64,000 nt of DNA from Erwinia sp. ErVv1 (GTDB lineage Bacteria; Pseudomonadota; Gammaproteobacteria; Enterobacterales; Enterobacteriaceae): the NCBI RefSeq assembly GCF_900068895.1, contig NZ_CDPK01000006.1, forward strand, positions 82,263 through 146,262, in the 5' to 3' direction. Shown here piece by piece: positions 52,336 to 63,527 of the stretch. Each line of letters begins with the position of its first letter. Positions within the stretch are counted from its first letter, which is position 1. The position numbers and the translations under genes were made by a program. The notes beneath the pieces are model-generated. The model was not told the origin of the DNA, did no database searches, and was given only the letters and a program-made list of their open reading frames with translations.

Positions 52336-53769
52336 GTGGCGCTCACTACCCTGCCGTTGATATCGCTTTTTGCTGCACAGACCGCCCTTACCCTGCGAGA
52401 AAAACTCTGTGCAACGCTGCGCCAGCTTATCAACAGTGGCAAAGTACAGAAGGGAGACCGCCTGCCCTCATCAAGGCTGCTTGCCTGCGATCTCAGCATC
52501 TCACGCGTGACCGTGGAGGCCGCTTATAGCCAGTTAGAGAGTGAGGGCTATCTGTATCGCTTAACCGGACGCGGCACCTATGTCGCGATTGTACTTCCGG
52601 CTGGCAGAGCGGAGAAAAAAGCGCCCGGTGACGCCAAAATTAGCCTGTCTGCGCGTGGGCGCAGCATCATTGCAACAGGTGGCTGCACCGATCCTCTCTT
52701 TCCCCAGGCATTTGCCGCCGGTTCCCCGGACCTCCGCGCTTTTCCCCATAGCCTCTGGCGGCGGATAACCGCGCAAACGCTTCGTCAGAATGGCGAATCC
52801 CTGATGCGCTATGGTTGTCCTCAGGGGCTGCCAGCGTTACGGGAGGCAGTGGCAAACTACCTTGCGCTATCGCGCGGTGTCAGATGCGATCCCGGCCAGG
52901 TCATTATCGTTACCAGCTCTCAGCAGGCGCTGCAGATGCTGGCCGTATTACTTTGCGATCCAGGCGACAGCGTGGGAATGGAAGATCCCGGCTATCCGGG
53001 AGCGCGTAATGCGTTTATCAGCACCGGGGCTGACATGCGCAGCCTGCCACTTGATAACGATGGGGCAGTGCTTCCGGAAAACACGCGGATGAAACTGGCC
53101 TACCTGACGCCGTCCCATCAGTATCCTACCGGCATCACCATGAGCCTCCATCGACGGCTGCAATGGCTGGCATGGGCTCGTGAGCATAATTGCTGGCTGA
53201 TTGAGGATGATTACGACAGCGAGTTTTATTACGATGCGCCGCCAGTACCTTCATTGCAGGGTCTTGATAACGACGGACGCGTGCTGTATCTGGGGACATT
53301 CTCGAAAGTCATGTTCCCCTCGTTAAGGCTGGCGTATCTGGTTGTTCCCTCTTCGCTTGTCGATCCGCTTTGCCGACTGCGCAGCCTGATGGACGGTCAC
53401 AGTGCGCAATTAATGCAGGCCATCACCGCCGAATTTATTCATAACGGTCATTTGCAGGCGCATCTGCGATTAATGCGCAGGCTTTACGCCAGTCGCCGCA
53501 ATCTGCTGCTGGATGAGATTCAGCATAAACTGGGCGACAAGCTGCAGATCATGAGCCGGGGTAATGGGTTACAGCTGGCCGTGACCCTGACCGGCGGGGA
53601 AGAAGAAAAATTATCGCAGCAGGCGCGCGCCGATGGGCTATTGCTACCGCGTCTGTCGCCTCTTTATGCCTCAGCGTCGCCGCCACAGGGCTGGCTACTC
53701 GGTTTCTCCGCCCTGACGCGGGCGGAGATTATTCATGCCGTCGATAAGCTGGCGCGGCTGCGCTACTGA
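52336..53769 (+). CDS. MocR/PdxR-type regulator (GntR HTH fused to aminotransferase)
   Basis: 477 aa from a GTG at 52336. The N-terminal winged helix (about 15-85) has [29 protein letters not shown] GntR features, followed by a linker (85-110) and a type I aminotransferase domain. PLP site: Y293 and D292 in IEDDYDSEF and the Schiff-base lysine K324 in [15 protein letters not shown] are intact, so PLP or a PLP-amine adduct is the probable effector. It is divergent from the rhodanese gene and overlaps the yfcJ 3' end by 7 bp. Confidence 0.9.
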   Translation: MALTTLPLISLFAAQTALTLREKLCATLRQLINSGKVQKGDRLPSSRLLACDLSISRVTVEAAYSQLESEGYLYRLTGRGTYVAIVLPAGRAEKKAPGDAKISLSARGRSIIATGGCTDPLFPQAFAAGSPDLRAFPHSLWRRITAQTLRQNGESLMRYGCPQGLPALREAVANYLALSRGVRCDPGQVIIVTSSQQALQMLAVLLCDPGDSVGMEDPGYPGARNAFISTGADMRSLPLDNDGAVLPENTRMKLAYLTPSHQYPTGITMSLHRRLQWLAWAREHNCWLIEDDYDSEFYYDAPPVPSLQGLDNDGRVLYLGTFSKVMFPSLRLAYLVVPSSLVDPLCRLRSLMDGHSAQLMQAITAEFIHNGHLQAHLRLMRRLYASRRNLLLDEIQHKLGDKLQIMSRGNGLQLAVTLTGGEEEKLSQQARADGLLLPRLSPLYASASPPQGWLLGFSALTRAEIIHAVDKLARLRY

Positions 53770-54935
53770 CGGCCGACGGTCATGACTACGGCAATACCCA
53801 GCAGCGCGCAGGCAGCGCCAGCGAGATAAACCGAGCCGTAGCCCAGAGATGTTGCGAGGATCCCGGTTAACGGCCCGCTGGCTCCGTAGGCGATATCCTG
53901 AAAGGCAGAGAAACCGCCCAGCGCCGTGCCGCGTACCTGGGGAGCGACGCGCTTCACCACTTCAACCCCCATCGCCGGGAATACCAGCGAACAGCCACAG
54001 CCGGTCAGCGCAGCGCCCGCCAGCGCCATCGTTCCGCTACTGGCAAACCCCAGGATTAGCAGCCCAATGGCTTCAACCAACAGCGAAATTAGCGCCACGC
54101 GCACGCCGCCGAAGCGGTCCGGCAATCCGCCAAACAGGACGCGGACCAGAACAAAAGCCAGGCCAAACGCGGTAAGCGCCAGCCCGGCATTGCCCCAGTG
54201 CTGACTGGCGAAATAGAGCGAGGTAAAGGTGCCAATAACGGCAAAACCCGTCCCCTGGAGCGCCAGCGCACAGCCCGGCGACAGAATTTGCCCAATCACC
54301 TTCCACAGCGATGGACGTTCTCCTCCGTGCGTGGGCACGGGTTTGACCCAGACGTTGAACAGCAGAGCGACCAGCGGCAAAAAAATCGTTGCAATGCCCA
54401 TCGCCAGAAAGCCCCACTGACTGTGAAGCCATAATCCCAGCGGCGCACCGGCCGCAAGCGCGCCGTAAATCGCCATACCGTTCCATGACATCACCTGCCC
54501 CGAACGCTTTGGCCCGACCAGACCCATGCCCCAGGTCAGATTCCCGGTCAGCAGCTGGCTTTCGCCAAAGCCCAGCAGCAGCCTGCCCACCACCAGCAGC
54601 GCAAACTTTGCCATCACCGGTACTGGCAGCACCGCCGCCAGTACGTAGGCGACCCCAACCAGCGCACAGGCCAGCATGCCCTGTAGCGTCGATCGCTTTG
54701 CACCACGCTGATCGGCCAGCCTGCCCGCGTAGCCGCGCGTCAGCAGCGTGGCGAAAAACTGAATGCCGACGGCCACGCCGACCATCACGTTATTCAGCCC
54801 GAGCTGCTGATGGACAAACAGCGGAATAACCGGCAGCGCCAGCCCGGCAGTAAGGTAAGTTAAGAATACAGCGAATGAGATACTGCCCAGCGAAACCGTC
54901 GCGCTGGCAGGGGATGTGATAGTAACCGCAGACAT
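53763..54935 (-). CDS. yfcJ: MFS transporter YfcJ
   Basis: 390 aa from the ATG at 54935 ([15 protein letters not shown]), preceded by AAGGAGAGG. Twelve helices of the major facilitator superfamily, YhhS/YfcJ group, with the loop 2-3 motif [14 protein letters not shown] and the second-half equivalent [14 protein letters not shown]. coli YfcJ also lies between flk and fabB. The YhhS/YfcJ family has been linked to sugar efflux, but no substrate is certain. Confidence 0.93.
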   Translation of the reverse strand: MSAVTITSPASATVSLGSISFAVFLTYLTAGLALPVIPLFVHQQLGLNNVMVGVAVGIQFFATLLTRGYAGRLADQRGAKRSTLQGMLACALVGVAYVLAAVLPVPVMAKFALLVVGRLLLGFGESQLLTGNLTWGMGLVGPKRSGQVMSWNGMAIYGALAAGAPLGLWLHSQWGFLAMGIATIFLPLVALLFNVWVKPVPTHGGERPSLWKVIGQILSPGCALALQGTGFAVIGTFTSLYFASQHWGNAGLALTAFGLAFVLVRVLFGGLPDRFGGVRVALISLLVEAIGLLILGFASSGTMALAGAALTGCGCSLVFPAMGVEVVKRVAPQVRGTALGGFSAFQDIAYGASGPLTGILATSLGYGSVYLAGAACALLGIAVVMTVGRQ

Positions 54936-55102
54936 AGTGTCACGCCTCTCCTTGTAATAACGTAAGGGTGCGTTAACTACGCGCACCCGTGTTGCCGATG
55001 CCGAAGCAGCGGAACGGATGCGTTGGTTAACGTTAAACGCTTACGCAACATCGTGACGACGTTGAAGGCGTTAACTTAAATAAAAAGCGTCTGACTGGCA
55101 AT

Positions 55103-55140
55103 AAAAAAAGGGACAGCCCTTACGGACTCTCCCTTTTTTT
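55103..55140 (-). terminator. Terminator of fabB
   Basis: An imperfect stem AAAAAAAGGGA...CTCCCTTTTTTT spans 55103-55140, with flanking A7 and T7 runs that would work in both directions. It lies just beyond the fabB stop. Confidence 0.85.
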
Positions 55141-55154
55141 GCAACCCACGGTGA

Positions 55155-56375
55155 TTACAGCTTGCGCATCACCAGCGTGGCGTTGGTGCCGCCAAAGCCG
55201 AAGCTGTTGGACATCACAGTCTTCAGCGTCTGCTCGGTCGGTTTGGTCACGATATTCAGACCCTCAGCAGCAGGATCCAGCTCGTCAATGTTGATGCTCG
55301 GGGCAATAAATCCGTGCTCCAGCATCAGCAGCGAGTAGATTGCTTCCTGAACGCCTGCCGCACCCAGTGAGTGGCCAGTCATCGCTTTGGTCGCTGACAT
55401 CGCAGGCATCGCATCGCTGAACACTTCACGGATTGCGCCAAGCTCTTTCACATCACCCACTGGCGTGGACGTACCGTGCGTATTCAGATAGTCGATTGGG
55501 GTATCCACGCCCTGCATCGCCAGTCGCATACAGCGCATTGCGCCTTCGCCAGATGGTGCAACCATGTCCGCACCATCGGAGGTTGCGCCGTAGCCAACCA
55601 CTTCTGCATAGATGTGAGCTCCACGTGCCAGCGCATGCTCCAGCTCTTCCACCACGACCATGCCGCCGCCGCCTGCAATAACAAAACCATCGCGGCTGGT
55701 ATCGTAAGTACGGGACGCCAGCTCAGGCGTTTCGTTGTAACGGGTTGAGAGCGCGCCCATTGCGTCAAATTCGCAGGACATTTCCCAGCACAGCTCTTCG
55801 CCGCCGCCAGCAAATACCACATCCTGTTTGCCGAGTTGGATCTGCTCAACGGCGTTACCGATACAGTGCGCAGAGGTCGCACAGGCCGAGCTGATGGAGT
55901 AGTTGACGCCGTGAATTTTAAACGGGGTTGCCAGGCAGGCGGAAACGCCGGAGGCCATCGCCTTGGTAACCATATAAGGACCCACGCCGCGCAGGCCTTT
56001 AGCGCGCATGCCGTCAACGCTGGCTGCCTGGTTGTAAGGTGAACCGCCGCCGGAACCGGCAACCAGACCCACGCGCGGGTTGTTCTGGTACTGCTCGTTG
56101 GTCAGGCCAGAGTCTTTAACCGCTTCCAGCATAGAGATATAAGCATAAATGGACGCGTCACTCATAAAGCGCAGACTTTTGCGATCGATGAGGCTGGCGA
56201 TTTCGTCTTTAGAAAGTTTGACGTTACCCCAGATGTGACTACGCATGCCGGAATCTTTTAGCTCCTGAGAGAAGGTAATGCCGGAGCGACCTTCACGCAG
56301 GGACGTCAGAACTTCCTCCTGGTTATTACCAATGCTGGAGACGATTCCCAGGCCTGTAATCACTGCACGTTTCAT
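55155..56375 (-). CDS. fabB: 3-oxoacyl-[acyl-carrier-protein] synthase I
   Basis: 406 aa. Chain-elongating condensing enzyme required for unsaturated fatty acids. The active-site cysteine (about residue 165) is in [14 protein letters not shown]; the catalytic histidines are in [11 protein letters not shown] and [13 protein letters not shown], and the C-terminal [10 protein letters not shown] loop is present. Nearly identical to E. coli FabB. The upstream region carries FabR- and FadR-like sites. Confidence 0.98.
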   Translation of the reverse strand: MKRAVITGLGIVSSIGNNQEEVLTSLREGRSGITFSQELKDSGMRSHIWGNVKLSKDEIASLIDRKSLRFMSDASIYAYISMLEAVKDSGLTNEQYQNNPRVGLVAGSGGGSPYNQAASVDGMRAKGLRGVGPYMVTKAMASGVSACLATPFKIHGVNYSISSACATSAHCIGNAVEQIQLGKQDVVFAGGGEELCWEMSCEFDAMGALSTRYNETPELASRTYDTSRDGFVIAGGGGMVVVEELEHALARGAHIYAEVVGYGATSDGADMVAPSGEGAMRCMRLAMQGVDTPIDYLNTHGTSTPVGDVKELGAIREVFSDAMPAMSATKAMTGHSLGAAGVQEAIYSLLMLEHGFIAPSINIDELDPAAEGLNIVTKPTEQTLKTVMSNSFGFGGTNATLVMRKL

Positions 56376-56418
56376 TCAATACCTCATAACTTCTATATTA
56401 GGATTCGAGGAGCACTTT

Positions 56419-56436
56419 AGCTTACAGTTGTACGCC
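56419..56436 (-). promoter_or_regulatory. Putative FabR site of fabB
   Basis: On the minus strand GGCGTACAACTGTAAGCT, a near-palindrome of the AGCGTACA-N2-TGTACGCT type recognised by FabR, about 45-60 bp upstream of the fabB ATG. Confidence 0.6.
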
Positions 56437-56437
56437 G

Positions 56438-56453
56438 AACAAGTCCGATCAGC
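56438..56453 (-). promoter_or_regulatory. Putative FadR site of fabB
   Basis: On the minus strand GCTGATCGGACTTGTT, similar to the FadR consensus TGGTCNGACCA. It sits directly upstream of the FabR-like site, the same order as in E. coli fabB, where FadR activates. Confidence 0.55.
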
Positions 56454-56530
56454 ATTTTACTTTTGTAAATTTGCGCGAGCTGGCTCACACCGTTACAATC
56501 GCGGCACTGCCTGATAACTGAGCTTTTGCC

Positions 56531-58540
56531 GTGAAAAATGTCCCCATTGAGCACGCCGAACTGAGCTGGAATGAAGAAGGTACACCTGTATCCCGAGCAT
56601 TTGGCGATGTCTATTTTTCTAACGAAAGCGGCCTTGAAGAAACCCGACACGTTTTCCTTGGCGGCAACCAAATACCCGACCGCTTTGAACACCATCCCAG
56701 AGCACTGTTTATTACCGCGGAAACGGGGTTTGGCACCGGACTGAACTTTTTAGCCCTCTGGCAGGTGTTTGATCAATTCAGGCAGCAGCATCCGGACTCA
56801 AGATTACAGCGTTTACACTTTGTCAGCTGTGAGAAATATCCGCTTAATCTTGCCGATCTGACCAGTGCTCAGTCCCGCTGGCCGACGCTGGCAAAGTATG
56901 CCGCCGCGCTACAGGCACAGTGGCCCGTTGCCCTGCCCGGCTGCCACCGCCTGTTGCTGGATGAGGGCCGCGTCACGCTCGATCTGTGGTTTGGCGATAT
57001 TAATCAGCTGATCCACACTTTTGATGACAGCCTGACGCAGCAGGTTGATGCCTGGTTTCTGGATGGCTTTGCGCCATCAAAAAATCCGGATATGTGGACG
57101 CCGGAGCTGTTCGCCTGCATGGCAAAGCTGGCGCGTCAGGGCTGTACGCTGGCGACCTTTACCGCCGCGGGTTTTGTCCGACGCGGACTGACCGATGCCG
57201 GTTTTGAGGCAGGAAAGCGCAAAGGTTTTGGCCCAAAACGCGAGATGACCTGCGGCGAGATGAAGGCGGTCTCCCCCGTGCGTAAACAGCAGCCGTGGTA
57301 CGCCCGCCCGGCGGCAGAAGGCGACGACATTGCGCTGATTGGCGGCGGCGTAGCCAGCGCCCTGCTCGCCCTGGCGCTGCTGCGACGCGGTAAAAACGTC
57401 ACGCTCTACAGCGCCGCCGCGCGGCCTGCCGCAGGCGCCTCCGGTAACCGCCAGGGCGCGCTCTACCCGCTGCTTAATCATCACGACCCGGCGCTGGCGA
57501 CCTTTTTTCCCACCGCCTTCACCTTTGCCCGACGCTTTTATGACGCCCTTGCGCTGTCGTTCGATCACGACTGGTGCGGCGTCACGCAGCTGGCCTGGGA
57601 TGAAAAGAGTGCGGAAAAAATCGCTAAAATGCTGACCCTGGCGCTGCCGGAAGAGATAGCCCGCAGGGTTGATACTCAGGAGGCCGAAGCGCTGTGCGGC
57701 GTTGAGACAGGATGCGGTGGCATGACCTACCCGCTGGGCGGCTGGCTTTCCCCCGCCCAGCTCACGGCACAGCTGCTTGAACAGGCAGAACAGTGCGGGC
57801 TCAGGCTGCACTGGAATCACCGCCTGACCGGGCTGACGGAGCAGAATGGCCGCTGGACGCTCAATTTTTCCGACCTGCCGAGCCAGCAGGCTCCGACCGT
57901 CGTGCTGGCGACCGGACACGAACTCGCCTCCTTTCCGCAAAGTGAAAAACTACCCGCCTATCCGGTTAGCGGCCAGGTGAGCCATATTCCCACCACGCCC
58001 ATGCTGGCGCAGCTAAAGCAGGTACTGTGCTACGACGGTTACCTGACACCGGCTAATCGACATAATCAGCATCACTGCATCGGTGCCAGCTACCATCGCG
58101 CCGACAGCTCAACGGCCTACCGCGAGGCCGATCAGCAGGAAAATCGCCAGCGGCTGATCCGCTGTCTGCCCCATCAGGCGTGGCCAGAGGAGGTGGATGT
58201 GAGCGCAGGCCAGGCCCGAAGCAGCGTGCGCTGCGCCACCCGCGACCATATGCCGATGAGCGGGCCGCTGCCGGACTATGCGCGTACGCTCGCGGAGTAC
58301 ACCACTCTGGCGCAGCATAAGGACCAGGCATCAGACGCCCCACTGCATAACGGCCTGTTCGTTCTGGGCGCGCTGGGGTCGCGGGGATTATGCAGCGGCC
58401 CGCTCGCCGCCGAGGTGCTGGCCGCCGAACTATGCGGCGAACCGATCCCGCTGGATCGCGATACGCTGGCCGCGATGCATCCCAACCGTTACTGGGTCAG
58501 GAAGCTCCTGAAGGGAAAAGCGGTGAAAACCTTCGACTAA
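56531..58540 (+). CDS. mnmC: Bifunctional tRNA U34 modification enzyme MnmC
   Basis: 669 aa. Completes mnm5(s2)U34 in tRNA: the C-terminal FAD oxidase domain (about 265-669, FAD motif [18 protein letters not shown]) converts cmnm5 to nm5, and the N-terminal SAM methyltransferase domain (about 1-245, with [11 protein letters not shown] and [15 protein letters not shown]) adds the methyl group. Divergent from fabB. Confidence 0.97.
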   Translation: MKNVPIEHAELSWNEEGTPVSRAFGDVYFSNESGLEETRHVFLGGNQIPDRFEHHPRALFITAETGFGTGLNFLALWQVFDQFRQQHPDSRLQRLHFVSCEKYPLNLADLTSAQSRWPTLAKYAAALQAQWPVALPGCHRLLLDEGRVTLDLWFGDINQLIHTFDDSLTQQVDAWFLDGFAPSKNPDMWTPELFACMAKLARQGCTLATFTAAGFVRRGLTDAGFEAGKRKGFGPKREMTCGEMKAVSPVRKQQPWYARPAAEGDDIALIGGGVASALLALALLRRGKNVTLYSAAARPAAGASGNRQGALYPLLNHHDPALATFFPTAFTFARRFYDALALSFDHDWCGVTQLAWDEKSAEKIAKMLTLALPEEIARRVDTQEAEALCGVETGCGGMTYPLGGWLSPAQLTAQLLEQAEQCGLRLHWNHRLTGLTEQNGRWTLNFSDLPSQQAPTVVLATGHELASFPQSEKLPAYPVSGQVSHIPTTPMLAQLKQVLCYDGYLTPANRHNQHHCIGASYHRADSSTAYREADQQENRQRLIRCLPHQAWPEEVDVSAGQARSSVRCATRDHMPMSGPLPDYARTLAEYTTLAQHKDQASDAPLHNGLFVLGALGSRGLCSGPLAAEVLAAELCGEPIPLDRDTLAAMHPNRYWVRKLLKGKAVKTFD

Positions 58541-58618
58541 ACCTGATTTGTGATACCAACAGAAAGGATGCAAATTCTCAGCAAAGGGTAAAGATGAGAA
58601 TTAACAGCCTTTCCTTAA

Positions 58619-58900
58619 TCAGGCAGACTTACGCGCCTGGAGAAACAGATTGTCCCACATGCCAATCACCAGCGCCTGATCGCGCGGCGAGAGCTCGCCG
58701 GCCTGGATTGCGTTTTGCAGGCTTTGCTGCACCTGAATTTGCAGGGCCTCCGGCGTATGTTCGCCCGACTGTTCGATCTCTGCCACCGCCAGGGTCAGAT
58801 GACCACGCAGATAGCCGCTGGCAAAAAGCTCATCGTCGCTGGCACTCTCCACCATATCGTCGATCAGGGCCAGGATCCGCGCTTCAAATTCGTCAATCAT
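58619..58900 (-). CDS. yfcL: YfcL family protein
   Basis: 93 aa small acidic cytoplasmic protein conserved in enterobacteria, function unknown. The blocks [25 protein letters not shown] and [10 protein letters not shown] match E. coli YfcL closely. It lies 30 bp downstream of epmC. Confidence 0.93.
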   Translation of the reverse strand: MIDEFEARILALIDDMVESASDDELFASGYLRGHLTLAVAEIEQSGEHTPEALQIQVQQSLQNAIQAGELSPRDQALVIGMWDNLFLQARKSA

Positions 58901-58930
58901 ATCGTTCCTCTTGCTTGCTTTCCCCCATCA

Positions 58931-59476
58931 TCACAGATCTTCCGGCCATGGAAACTGTGACGCGGTTAGCGGGGGCGTTGAGTAATAAGTGCAAAGTTCG
59001 GCAATAAAGCGCGCCGGGCGGGCGGGTATGCCCTGTTCAAAGTACGTCATCACCTGTGCATGAACCCTGCGCTGAAAAGCGATGCGATCCGGCTCACAGT
59101 CTCCACTGAGATTGTCACAACTTACGTTGAAGGGAAACCCTGCTGCAACACAAAACAGCCACTCCAGCGCCTGGGGCTTAATTTCAACGGATTCAAACTG
59201 GCTTTGCGTCGTGGCATCGCGTCCGTCCGGGCAGTACCAGTAGCCAAAATCAACCAGTTTGCGGCGTTCGGCCCCGGCGATACACCAGTGGGAAATCTCA
59301 TGCAGGGCGCTGGCGTAGTAGCCGTGAGCAAACACCACGCGGTGATAATTCACCTCGTCGTCAGCAGGAAGATAGATCGGTTCGTCATCGCCTTTAATCA
59401 GGCGGGTCTGAAAGTCCTGATAAAAGCAGCGGTCAAAAATCTCAATCAGCTGTGAATAATCGTGTGTCGTTCTCAT
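58931..59476 (-). CDS. epmC: Elongation factor P hydroxylase EpmC
   Basis: 181 aa. Hydroxylates the beta-lysylated lysine of EF-P, the last step of its modification. The metal-site motif HGYYASALHEISHWCIAG and the block CDNLSGDCEPDRIAFQRRVHAQVM are typical. Located as in E. coli (yfcM). Confidence 0.95.
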   Translation of the reverse strand: MRTTHDYSQLIEIFDRCFYQDFQTRLIKGDDEPIYLPADDEVNYHRVVFAHGYYASALHEISHWCIAGAERRKLVDFGYWYCPDGRDATTQSQFESVEIKPQALEWLFCVAAGFPFNVSCDNLSGDCEPDRIAFQRRVHAQVMTYFEQGIPARPARFIAELCTYYSTPPLTASQFPWPEDL

Positions 59477-59582
59477 GATTCGTTTCTTCTGGAACAGATC
59501 CGCGCAGGATGGCTGCTGCGCGTCGGAGGGAGAATGTTACCGGCCTGCGCCATCCCTGACAGGCCCAAACGCCGTTATTATC

Positions 59583-60386
59583 TCAGGCAAATAGCTGGTG
59601 ACACCAGGCTGCAATTGCCGCGCCGTGGCTGTCATACAGCAGTTTGGCGCTCATTACGGCAGAGACGGTGACCACCATTGGACGGATCAGCGCCTGTCCA
59701 CGGCTGAGCACCATCCTCGCGCCCAGTCTGGCACCACATATCGCCCCCACCAGCATCACCAGCCCGGTTCCCCACACCACCTTGCCGCCGAACATAAAAA
59801 ACAGCAGGCCGCCCAGGTTAGAGGTGAAGTTCAGGACCTTAGCATGCGCGGTGGAGCGGGCCAGGTTATAGCCGCAGAGGGTGACAAAGGCCAGCGCGTA
59901 AAAAGAGCCAGCGCCGGGTCCGAAAAAACCGTCATAGAAGCCGACACAGCCTCCTGCCACCAGCGCAAAAGGCAAACCGTGCAGCCGGCGATGACGATCC
60001 TCTTCGCCCACTTTCGGCATCAGCAAAAAGTAGAGCCCGATAGCAATCAGCAGCAGCGGCAGGACCTGACGCAGCAGTTCAGCATGGATATGCTGGATCA
60101 GGATTGCGCCCACTACAGAGCCAACAAAGGCCATGGCGATATTGAGCTTCTGCTCGCGGAGATCCACCGCCTTACGCCTGACAAAGTAGAGGCTGGCAGA
60201 GAAGGAGCCGCCAACGGACTGTACTTTATTCGTCGCCAGCGCCTGCGCCGGGGAAAGCCCAAACGACAGCAGGGCCGGAACCGTCAGCAGCCCGCCACCT
60301 CCGGCAATGGAGTCAATAAACCCGGCCAGCATAGCGATAAAAAACAGCCCCGCAACCAGCAGCGGGCTGACGACAAACCAGTCCAT
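59583..60386 (-). CDS. yfcA: TSUP-family transporter YfcA
   Basis: 267 aa, about eight membrane helices of the TauE/SafE/YfcA (TSUP) family, which exports or imports organosulfur and related anions. Repeated motifs GGGGLLTVPALLSFGLSPAQALATNK and GFYDGFFGPGAGSF mark the two halves. Starts 9 bp after mepA. Confidence 0.94.
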   Translation of the reverse strand: MDWFVVSPLLVAGLFFIAMLAGFIDSIAGGGGLLTVPALLSFGLSPAQALATNKVQSVGGSFSASLYFVRRKAVDLREQKLNIAMAFVGSVVGAILIQHIHAELLRQVLPLLLIAIGLYFLLMPKVGEEDRHRRLHGLPFALVAGGCVGFYDGFFGPGAGSFYALAFVTLCGYNLARSTAHAKVLNFTSNLGGLLFFMFGGKVVWGTGLVMLVGAICGARLGARMVLSRGQALIRPMVVTVSAVMSAKLLYDSHGAAIAAWCHQLFA

Positions 60387-60395
60387 TCTTTGTCC

Positions 60396-61220
60396 TTACA
60401 GAAGATGTTTATCCAGCAGTGCCTGACAGGCGGCCGGAAGCGGCGGCGGCTCACGTTTTACCGGTTTCCCGCTGCCGGGCTTCGGCGGCGCAAACCAGCT
60501 CTGCAACTCTGCGCCGCAGCCGTCGCCCGGCGGAGGAGCGGGCTGATCCTGACACTGCAGGCTTCCCGCCGGACAGCGCAGACGCACGTGCATATGTGCC
60601 CGATGACCAAACCAGGGCCTTACCTTGCGCAGCCAGTCGCGATCCGCTCCGGCATCGGCGCAGAGCTGCTGTTTAATCGCCGGATTAACGAAAATGCGCG
60701 TGACGTCGCTGTCCTTCGCTGCCAGCTTAATAAGGCTGTCGATTTGCGGCTGCCAGTGTCGGGCGACAACGCTTTTGCCATCGGCCGAGACCAGATCAAG
60801 TGGCTGCGGCTTTAGCAGCATCTGCTCACTCCAGCGGGTCTGAGGCAGCTGTAGCCAGATATCCACATCCAGCCCGGACTGGTGGCTGGCGTGACCGCTG
60901 CTAAAGCGCCCGCCCGCCGCCATGCCCATATCCCCGATCATCACCTCGCCCAGATGCAGGTTATGCACCTGATTGCTGAGCCGCTGGATAAACAGGATCA
61001 GATCGGGATGACCAAAGTAGCGGCGCTGATCCTGACGCATCACCTGATAGCCGGTAGCATTAAGCGGTAGCGTTTCCGCGCCTACGATACAGCCATTTGC
61101 AAAGGCGCCAATGGACTGCGACACCCCAGGGATCGGCTGGCGAATAGATTGCCAGGGCGTGGCGGCATAGCTGGCGGTGCCAATCAGCAGCGCGCTCAGG
61201 GCGAAAAGAATTTTTTTCAC
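60396..61220 (-). CDS. mepA: Penicillin-insensitive murein endopeptidase MepA
   Basis: 274 aa. Periplasmic zinc endopeptidase that cuts D-Ala-mDAP cross-links. Signal peptide [20 protein letters not shown]; zinc ligands are in [16 protein letters not shown] and HRAHMHVRL, and cysteines for the family disulfides are present. Starts 4 bp after the aroC stop. Confidence 0.97.
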   Translation of the reverse strand: MKKILFALSALLIGTASYAATPWQSIRQPIPGVSQSIGAFANGCIVGAETLPLNATGYQVMRQDQRRYFGHPDLILFIQRLSNQVHNLHLGEVMIGDMGMAAGGRFSSGHASHQSGLDVDIWLQLPQTRWSEQMLLKPQPLDLVSADGKSVVARHWQPQIDSLIKLAAKDSDVTRIFVNPAIKQQLCADAGADRDWLRKVRPWFGHRAHMHVRLRCPAGSLQCQDQPAPPPGDGCGAELQSWFAPPKPGSGKPVKREPPPLPAACQALLDKHLL

Positions 61221-61224
61221 AGGG

Positions 61225-62310
61225 TCACCAACGTGGGATGTCCGTTTTCACGTCAGCGTTTTGAGCACGCTGGCGCAGCAGGTGGTCCATCAGGACGATC
61301 GCCATCATCGCTTCAGCGATAGGCACCGCGCGAATACCCACGCAGGGGTCATGGCGACCTTTAGTGATCATTTCCACCTCTTCGCCAAAGCGATTGATGG
61401 TTTTACCCGGTACGGTGATGCTCGAGGTGGGCTTCATGGCAATCGTTGCAAGGATCTGCTGGCCGCTGCTGATACCGCCGAGAATGCCGCCAGAGTGGTT
61501 GCTCTGAAAGCCGTCCGCGCGGATCTCATCCCGATGCTCACTCCCGCGCTTATTAACCACCGCAAAGCCGTCTCCGATCTCCACGCCTTTCACCGCGTTG
61601 ATGCTCATCAGCGCATGGGCCAGGTCAGCATCCAGGCGGTCAAATACCGGTTCGCCCAGGCCTGGCGGGACATTCCCGGCTACTACGGCGACCTTAGCGC
61701 CAATGGAATCGCCCTCTTTTTTCAGCGCGCGCATCAGTTCGTCAAGCGCATCGAGCTTAGACGGATCGGGGCAAAAGAAAGGGTTCTGTTCGATCTGATC
61801 CCAGTCCCGCAGCTCACAAACCACATCGCCCATCTGCGCCAGATAGCCACGCACCACAATCCCGTGTTTCATTTCCAGGTACTTTTTGGCAATCGCCCCG
61901 GCCGCCACGCGCATGGCCGTTTCGCGCGCTGAGGAGCGCCCGCCGCCGCGATAGTCACGCAGACCATATTTCTGTTCGTAGGTGTAATCCGCGTGGTTAG
62001 GGCGGAAGACATCTTTGATGGCGCCATAGTCCTGAGAGCGCTGATCGGTATTCTCAATCAGTAAGCCGATGCTGGTGCCGGTGGTGACGCCTTCAAACAC
62101 GCCGGACAGGATTTTGACCCGGTCAGGTTCGCGGCGCTGAGTGGTATAGCGTGAGGTGCCGGGACGGCGACGATCAAGATCGTGCTGAAGGCACTCTTCG
62201 GTAAGGGGAATTCCCGGCGGTACGCCGTCAACAATACAGCCGAGCGCCACCCCATGGGATTCCCCAAAGGTGGTGACACGGAAAACCTGCCCAATCGTGT
62301 TACCAGCCAT
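61225..62310 (-). CDS. aroC: Chorismate synthase
   Basis: 361 aa, FMN-dependent enzyme that makes chorismate from EPSP. All signatures are visible: [35 protein letters not shown] and [16 protein letters not shown] blocks, ending in [19 protein letters not shown]. It follows prmB by 100 bp in a prmB-aroC-mepA-yfcA unit. Confidence 0.98.
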   Translation of the reverse strand: MAGNTIGQVFRVTTFGESHGVALGCIVDGVPPGIPLTEECLQHDLDRRRPGTSRYTTQRREPDRVKILSGVFEGVTTGTSIGLLIENTDQRSQDYGAIKDVFRPNHADYTYEQKYGLRDYRGGGRSSARETAMRVAAGAIAKKYLEMKHGIVVRGYLAQMGDVVCELRDWDQIEQNPFFCPDPSKLDALDELMRALKKEGDSIGAKVAVVAGNVPPGLGEPVFDRLDADLAHALMSINAVKGVEIGDGFAVVNKRGSEHRDEIRADGFQSNHSGGILGGISSGQQILATIAMKPTSSITVPGKTINRFGEEVEMITKGRHDPCVGIRAVPIAEAMMAIVLMDHLLRQRAQNADVKTDIPRW

Positions 62311-62348
62311 CTTGACCTCTTAATTCTGTTTTAAAGGCTCACTGTTAG

Positions 62349-62382
62349 CCGCCGGAAACCCTCTGGTGAGGGCCTCCGGCGG
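62349..62382 (-). other. Nested hairpin between prmB and aroC
   Basis: Outer stem CCGCCGGA (62349-62356) and TCCGGCGG (62375-62382) encloses a second stem CCCTC-TGGT-GAGGG (62359-62372). No T-run follows in the minus direction, so it is more likely an mRNA-stabilising or REP-like structure than a terminator. Confidence 0.6.
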
Positions 62383-62410
62383 GGTGCCTTATCAATGCTG
62401 TATAGGGTTT

Positions 62411-63343
62411 TTAATCTTTAAACATGCTGAAATGGTGCGCAGCGTCGATAATTTGCTGCCGCGTCAGCATAAACACGCCGTCCCCGCCGTTGGTGAACTC
62501 CAGCCAGGTAAAAGGCACATCGGGATACTGTTCAATCATATGCACCATGCTGTTGCCCACTTCACAAATCAGCACGCCCTTTTCGCTCAGATAGTCCGGC
62601 GCATTGGCCAGAATACGACGCGCCAGCTTCAACCCATCGCGGCCCGCCGCCAGCCCCAGTACCGGCTCATGGCGGTATTCATCGGGCAGATCGTCCATGT
62701 CCTCTTCATCCACGTACGGCGGATTAGTCACAATCAGATCGTAAGGCGTTTTCGGCAGCTCCCGGAACAGGTCGGCACGGATGGGCGTCACGTTGTGCAT
62801 CATCCCGTGTGCGTCAATATTCTGCTCGGTCACCGCCAGCGCGTCGGTAGAGATATCGACCGCATCCACCTCGGCCAGCGGGAAGGCATAGGCGCAGGCA
62901 ATGGCCAGACAGCCGCTGCCGGTACACATATCCAGAATAAGTTGTGGGTCATCGGTGACGATCCCGTCAAAACGCGCATTGATCAGCTCGCCAATCGGTG
63001 ACCGGGGCACCAGTACGCGCTCATCGACGTAAAATTCATGGCCGCAGAACCAGGCTTTGTTGGTCAGATAAGCTACCGGAATACGCTCATTGATGCGGCG
63101 GATAACGCGCTCAACAATCAGATTACGCTCGCTGGTCGTCAGCCGCGCAGTGCGCATGTCTTCCGGAATATCCAGCGGCAGATAAAGCGACGGCAATACC
63201 AGCTGGACGGCTTCGTCCCACGGGTTATCGGTGCCGTGTCCGTACCAGATCCCGGCGGCGGAAAAGCGGCTGACCGACCAGCGCAGCATGTCCTGAATGG
63301 TGTGCAGTTCCCTGACTGCCTCATCAACGAAAATTTTGTCCAA
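62411..63343 (-). CDS. prmB: 50S ribosomal protein uL3 glutamine methyltransferase PrmB
   Basis: 310 aa from a TTG at 63343 (read as [17 protein letters not shown]), with GGAGG 7 bases upstream and the E. coli length; upstream codons give no similarity. Methylates Gln150 of ribosomal protein uL3. SAM motif [18 protein letters not shown] and catalytic [11 protein letters not shown] are present. Confidence 0.96.
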   Translation of the reverse strand: MDKIFVDEAVRELHTIQDMLRWSVSRFSAAGIWYGHGTDNPWDEAVQLVLPSLYLPLDIPEDMRTARLTTSERNLIVERVIRRINERIPVAYLTNKAWFCGHEFYVDERVLVPRSPIGELINARFDGIVTDDPQLILDMCTGSGCLAIACAYAFPLAEVDAVDISTDALAVTEQNIDAHGMMHNVTPIRADLFRELPKTPYDLIVTNPPYVDEEDMDDLPDEYRHEPVLGLAAGRDGLKLARRILANAPDYLSEKGVLICEVGNSMVHMIEQYPDVPFTWLEFTNGGDGVFMLTRQQIIDAAHHFSMFKD

Positions 63344-63527
63344 CGTGCCCTCCACAGGCCTGGCGACTCTCTGGCCGCTAGTTTGCCATGAAGCGCAGCT
63401 AAATTCAGCGCAGCAGCGTGAAAAAGCTGACATTTGTTTTCAGATGGCAAAAGTCAGGTAGACTGGAGGTATTATTGCAGCGGATTCAGGATAAACCGCG
63501 TCCAACTCAGCGGGATTACGGCAGAAA

